IMG/VR virus record: IMGVR_UViG_3300044732_000369
Location: 1-40,282 of that record
Source: a virus
DNA length: 40,282 nucleotides
Strand: one strand, 5' to 3'
The notes under the pieces are model-generated. The model worked only from the letters and a program-made list of their open reading frames with translations, did no database searches and had not been told where the DNA came from. Shown here piece after piece: positions 39,113-40,282 of this stretch. How positions within the stretch are numbered: the first letter of the stretch is position 1; each line of letters starts with the position of its first letter. The position numbers were made by a program, and so were the translations under genes.

Positions 39113-39432
39113 TGGCAGGTCAACGTCAAATTGGTGGCGGTAAAGGCAGTGGCGGTGGTCTGCGTAGCGGTGGTGGTTCCGGTAAGTCTAATGTTACAAA
39201 GATCAGTAACAAAAAGACTATGGGAAAAACCGAAGTTAAAGTTCGCGTTAAGACTGATCGCATAAAGAAGTCTCCTGCTGCTAAAGATATCGCTAGTATT
39301 AAAGGTGCAGTTAAGTTAAATAATAAAGCCAAGGCTGCTATTATTGCAACTGGTGCTACTGCTAATGCTGTTAGAATAAGCAAAAACAAATCAAAGTCTG
39401 TACCAGTTCCAAGAAATCCGAGGAAACAATAA
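39112..39432 (+). CDS. Hypothetical basic protein
   Basis: A 106-aa protein coupled by TAATG to both neighbours. The first 35 residues are Gly/Ser-rich (GGGKGSGGGLRSGGGSGKSN). The rest is Lys-rich (TEVKVRVKTDRIKKSPAAKD) with an Ala-rich helix (AKAAIIATGATANAV). It is one of four adjacent strongly basic proteins. The function is unknown; nucleic-acid binding is plausible. Confidence 0.5.
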   Translation: MAGQRQIGGGKGSGGGLRSGGGSGKSNVTKISNKKTMGKTEVKVRVKTDRIKKSPAAKDIASIKGAVKLNNKAKAAIIATGATANAVRISKNKSKSVPVPRNPRKQ

Positions 39433-39584
39433 TGTGTGCTAACTGTGGATGTAACCACATCAATTACAAGCATGAAATGCCTACAATGCCAGGTTCTTAC
39501 AAAGGTATTGACAAAGTAAACTACAACATGCCTAAGGTACCAGCAGTTCCTGCTCGACCTAAGTCAACCAAGAAGGGTAAGTAA
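39432..39584 (+). CDS. 50-aa Cys-motif protein
   Basis: The protein starts MCANCGCNHINYKHEMPTMP and ends KSTKKGK. CxxCxC plus His9 and His14 form a likely metal site, followed by a Pro/Lys-rich tail. It shares TAATG with the upstream gene, and the next ATG follows its stop by one base. Confidence 0.65.
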   Translation: MCANCGCNHINYKHEMPTMPGSYKGIDKVNYNMPKVPAVPARPKSTKKGK

Positions 39585-39585
39585 C

Positions 39586-40035
39586 ATGGCAACTAAAAAA
39601 ACAAAAGTCTCTGAAGCAACAGTTAACAAATTGCGCAAGGGAACAATGGCTGGCAATCTTGCCAAGGCTAAAGGTGCATCACCAGAAATGCGTGAAGCAC
39701 TTGTTCGTTTCTATGGAGCAAAGCGCGTAGCCGCTGCTATTGGAAAATCTGGACCTGGCTCTACACCAAAGCCAAAACCATTTACTCCTAGTGCTAACCA
39801 AAAAGAAGGTCGCAAGACCATGACAAGTCCAAAACCAACCGGTGGTCCAGGTGCTAAGCCAGTAAAGGTTTCACCTCCTAAGGGTGGACCAGGCTCTAAG
39901 CCACGTGCATCAAAGGGTCAGACACCTAACCAGCGTGAAGGTCGTAAGACTATGAACAGCCCTAAGCCAATGGGTGGTCCAGGATCAAAGATGCCAAAGG
40001 CACCACGTGGTGGACCTGGAGCAAAAGGTCGTTAA
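39586..40035 (+). CDS. Basic protein with GGPGAK/SK repeats (paralogue)
   Basis: A 149-aa protein. Residues 6-50 (KVSEATVNKLRKGTMAGNLA, then MREALVRFYGAKRVAA) match the N-terminal domain of the 330-aa protein at 38120. The remainder is a chain of units of the form REGRKTMxSPKPxGGPGxK, occurring twice, with GGPG five times. It is basic and disordered. The tandem units and shared domain point to local duplication. It may act as a linear linker or DNA-binding tail in the virion. Confidence 0.6.
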   Translation: MATKKTKVSEATVNKLRKGTMAGNLAKAKGASPEMREALVRFYGAKRVAAAIGKSGPGSTPKPKPFTPSANQKEGRKTMTSPKPTGGPGAKPVKVSPPKGGPGSKPRASKGQTPNQREGRKTMNSPKPMGGPGSKMPKAPRGGPGAKGR

Positions 40036-40037
40036 TT

Positions 40038-40282
40038 ATGGTAGCAAAGAAAGACCCTCGTCTAGCACGTGCCGGTGTTTCTGGCTACAATCAGCCAAAG
40101 CGTACACCTAGCCATCCAACCAAGTCACACGTAGTTGTGGCTAAGGTTGGAGATCAGGTTAAGACTATTCGCTTTGGTCAGCAAGGTGTGTCTGGCTCCC
40201 CTAAAAAATCAGGGGAGTCAGCAGCCTATGCTGCACGTAGACGGTCATTCAAGGCACGTCACGCATCTAATATTAATAAAGG
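40038..40282 (+). CDS. Small basic phage protein, 5' part (gene spans the cut)
   Basis: The start ATG at 40038 gives MVAKKDPRLARAGVSGYNQP, and the frame runs through VKTIRFGQQGVSGSPKKSG off the end of the window. Joining to position 128 gives about 95 aa in total, ending at 170. VSGYNQPKRTPSHPTKSH is a typical motif of small conserved proteins near environmental phage structural genes. The function is unknown. Confidence 0.8.
   Translation, partial: MVAKKDPRLARAGVSGYNQPKRTPSHPTKSHVVVAKVGDQVKTIRFGQQGVSGSPKKSGESAAYAARRRSFKARHASNINK
40156..40282. repeat. Terminal direct repeat (right copy)
   Basis: Identical to bases 1-127. See the left copy. Confidence 0.95.

Noticed and set aside
1-40282. 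tRNA genes
   Set aside because: I looked for T-loop and acceptor-stem patterns in the gaps and found none; almost all space is coding. A tRNA scan would be decisive.

Overview
The window is a complete, circularly closed (or circularly permuted) tailed-phage genome cut at an arbitrary point. Bases 1-127 are repeated exactly at 40156-40282, so the unique length is 40,155 bp and one small gene runs across the cut. The host is very probably an actinobacterium: there is a WhiB-family regulator with its four cysteines and GFWGG turn, a sigma-like factor of a type common in actinophages, and an amidoligase plus class-II glutamine amidotransferase pair. The moderate-to-low GC and the gene style resemble freshwater or marine uncultured actinophages, but that habitat is an inference. 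I recognise no tail-tube, tape-measure or tail-sheath gene, no DNA polymerase, no integrase and no tRNA. The virion genes fit a short-tailed (podovirus-like) particle best.

Layout. Rightward late region (about 19.9 kb, through the cut, to 6.63 kb): terminase large subunit with an N-terminal HTH, portal, a proteasome/HslV-like Ntn hydrolase, small proteins, a giant 1847-aa probable ejection protein with two smaller companions, scaffold, major capsid protein, a collagen-like fibre with a tail-collar domain, small Cys-rich proteins around a glycosyltransferase, a cluster of very basic proteins, a neck-type protein, a second collar protein, a 667-aa tail protein, and a lysis/secretion cassette (holin candidates, M23 endopeptidase, two signal-peptide proteins). 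It ends at a strong, probably bidirectional terminator at 6.64-6.68 kb.

Leftward early region (18.13 down to 6.68 kb): about 28 tightly overlapping genes. First come tiny unknown and zinc-motif proteins, then amidoligase and GATase, WhiB, unknowns, an AT-rich gap, then replication and recombination genes (Cas4-like nuclease split in two, DnaB-like ATPase, resolvase-like nuclease, DnaG-like primase split in two, DUF1599-like protein, metallophosphoesterase, sigma-like factor). Most junctions are ATGA, TAATG, TAGTG or GTGA overlaps, so the genes are translationally coupled. At least ten genes of 24-56 codons, too short for most gene callers, fit exactly into these chains.

The control region (about 15.5-19.9 kb) is the most unusual part. 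Seven copies of the palindrome GATCATA-NN-TATGATC lie between or at the starts of early genes. Two near-identical promoters each sit just upstream of one copy. A second family of at least nine 16-bp palindromes, GTTGC-N6-G(C/T)AAC, flanks both sides of a lone rightward gene for a ParB/KorB-like HTH protein, which has its own terminator. This looks like a phage-specific operator, partition or origin system. With no recognisable polymerase or integrase, the phage may use host polymerase and could persist as an episome; both are inferences.
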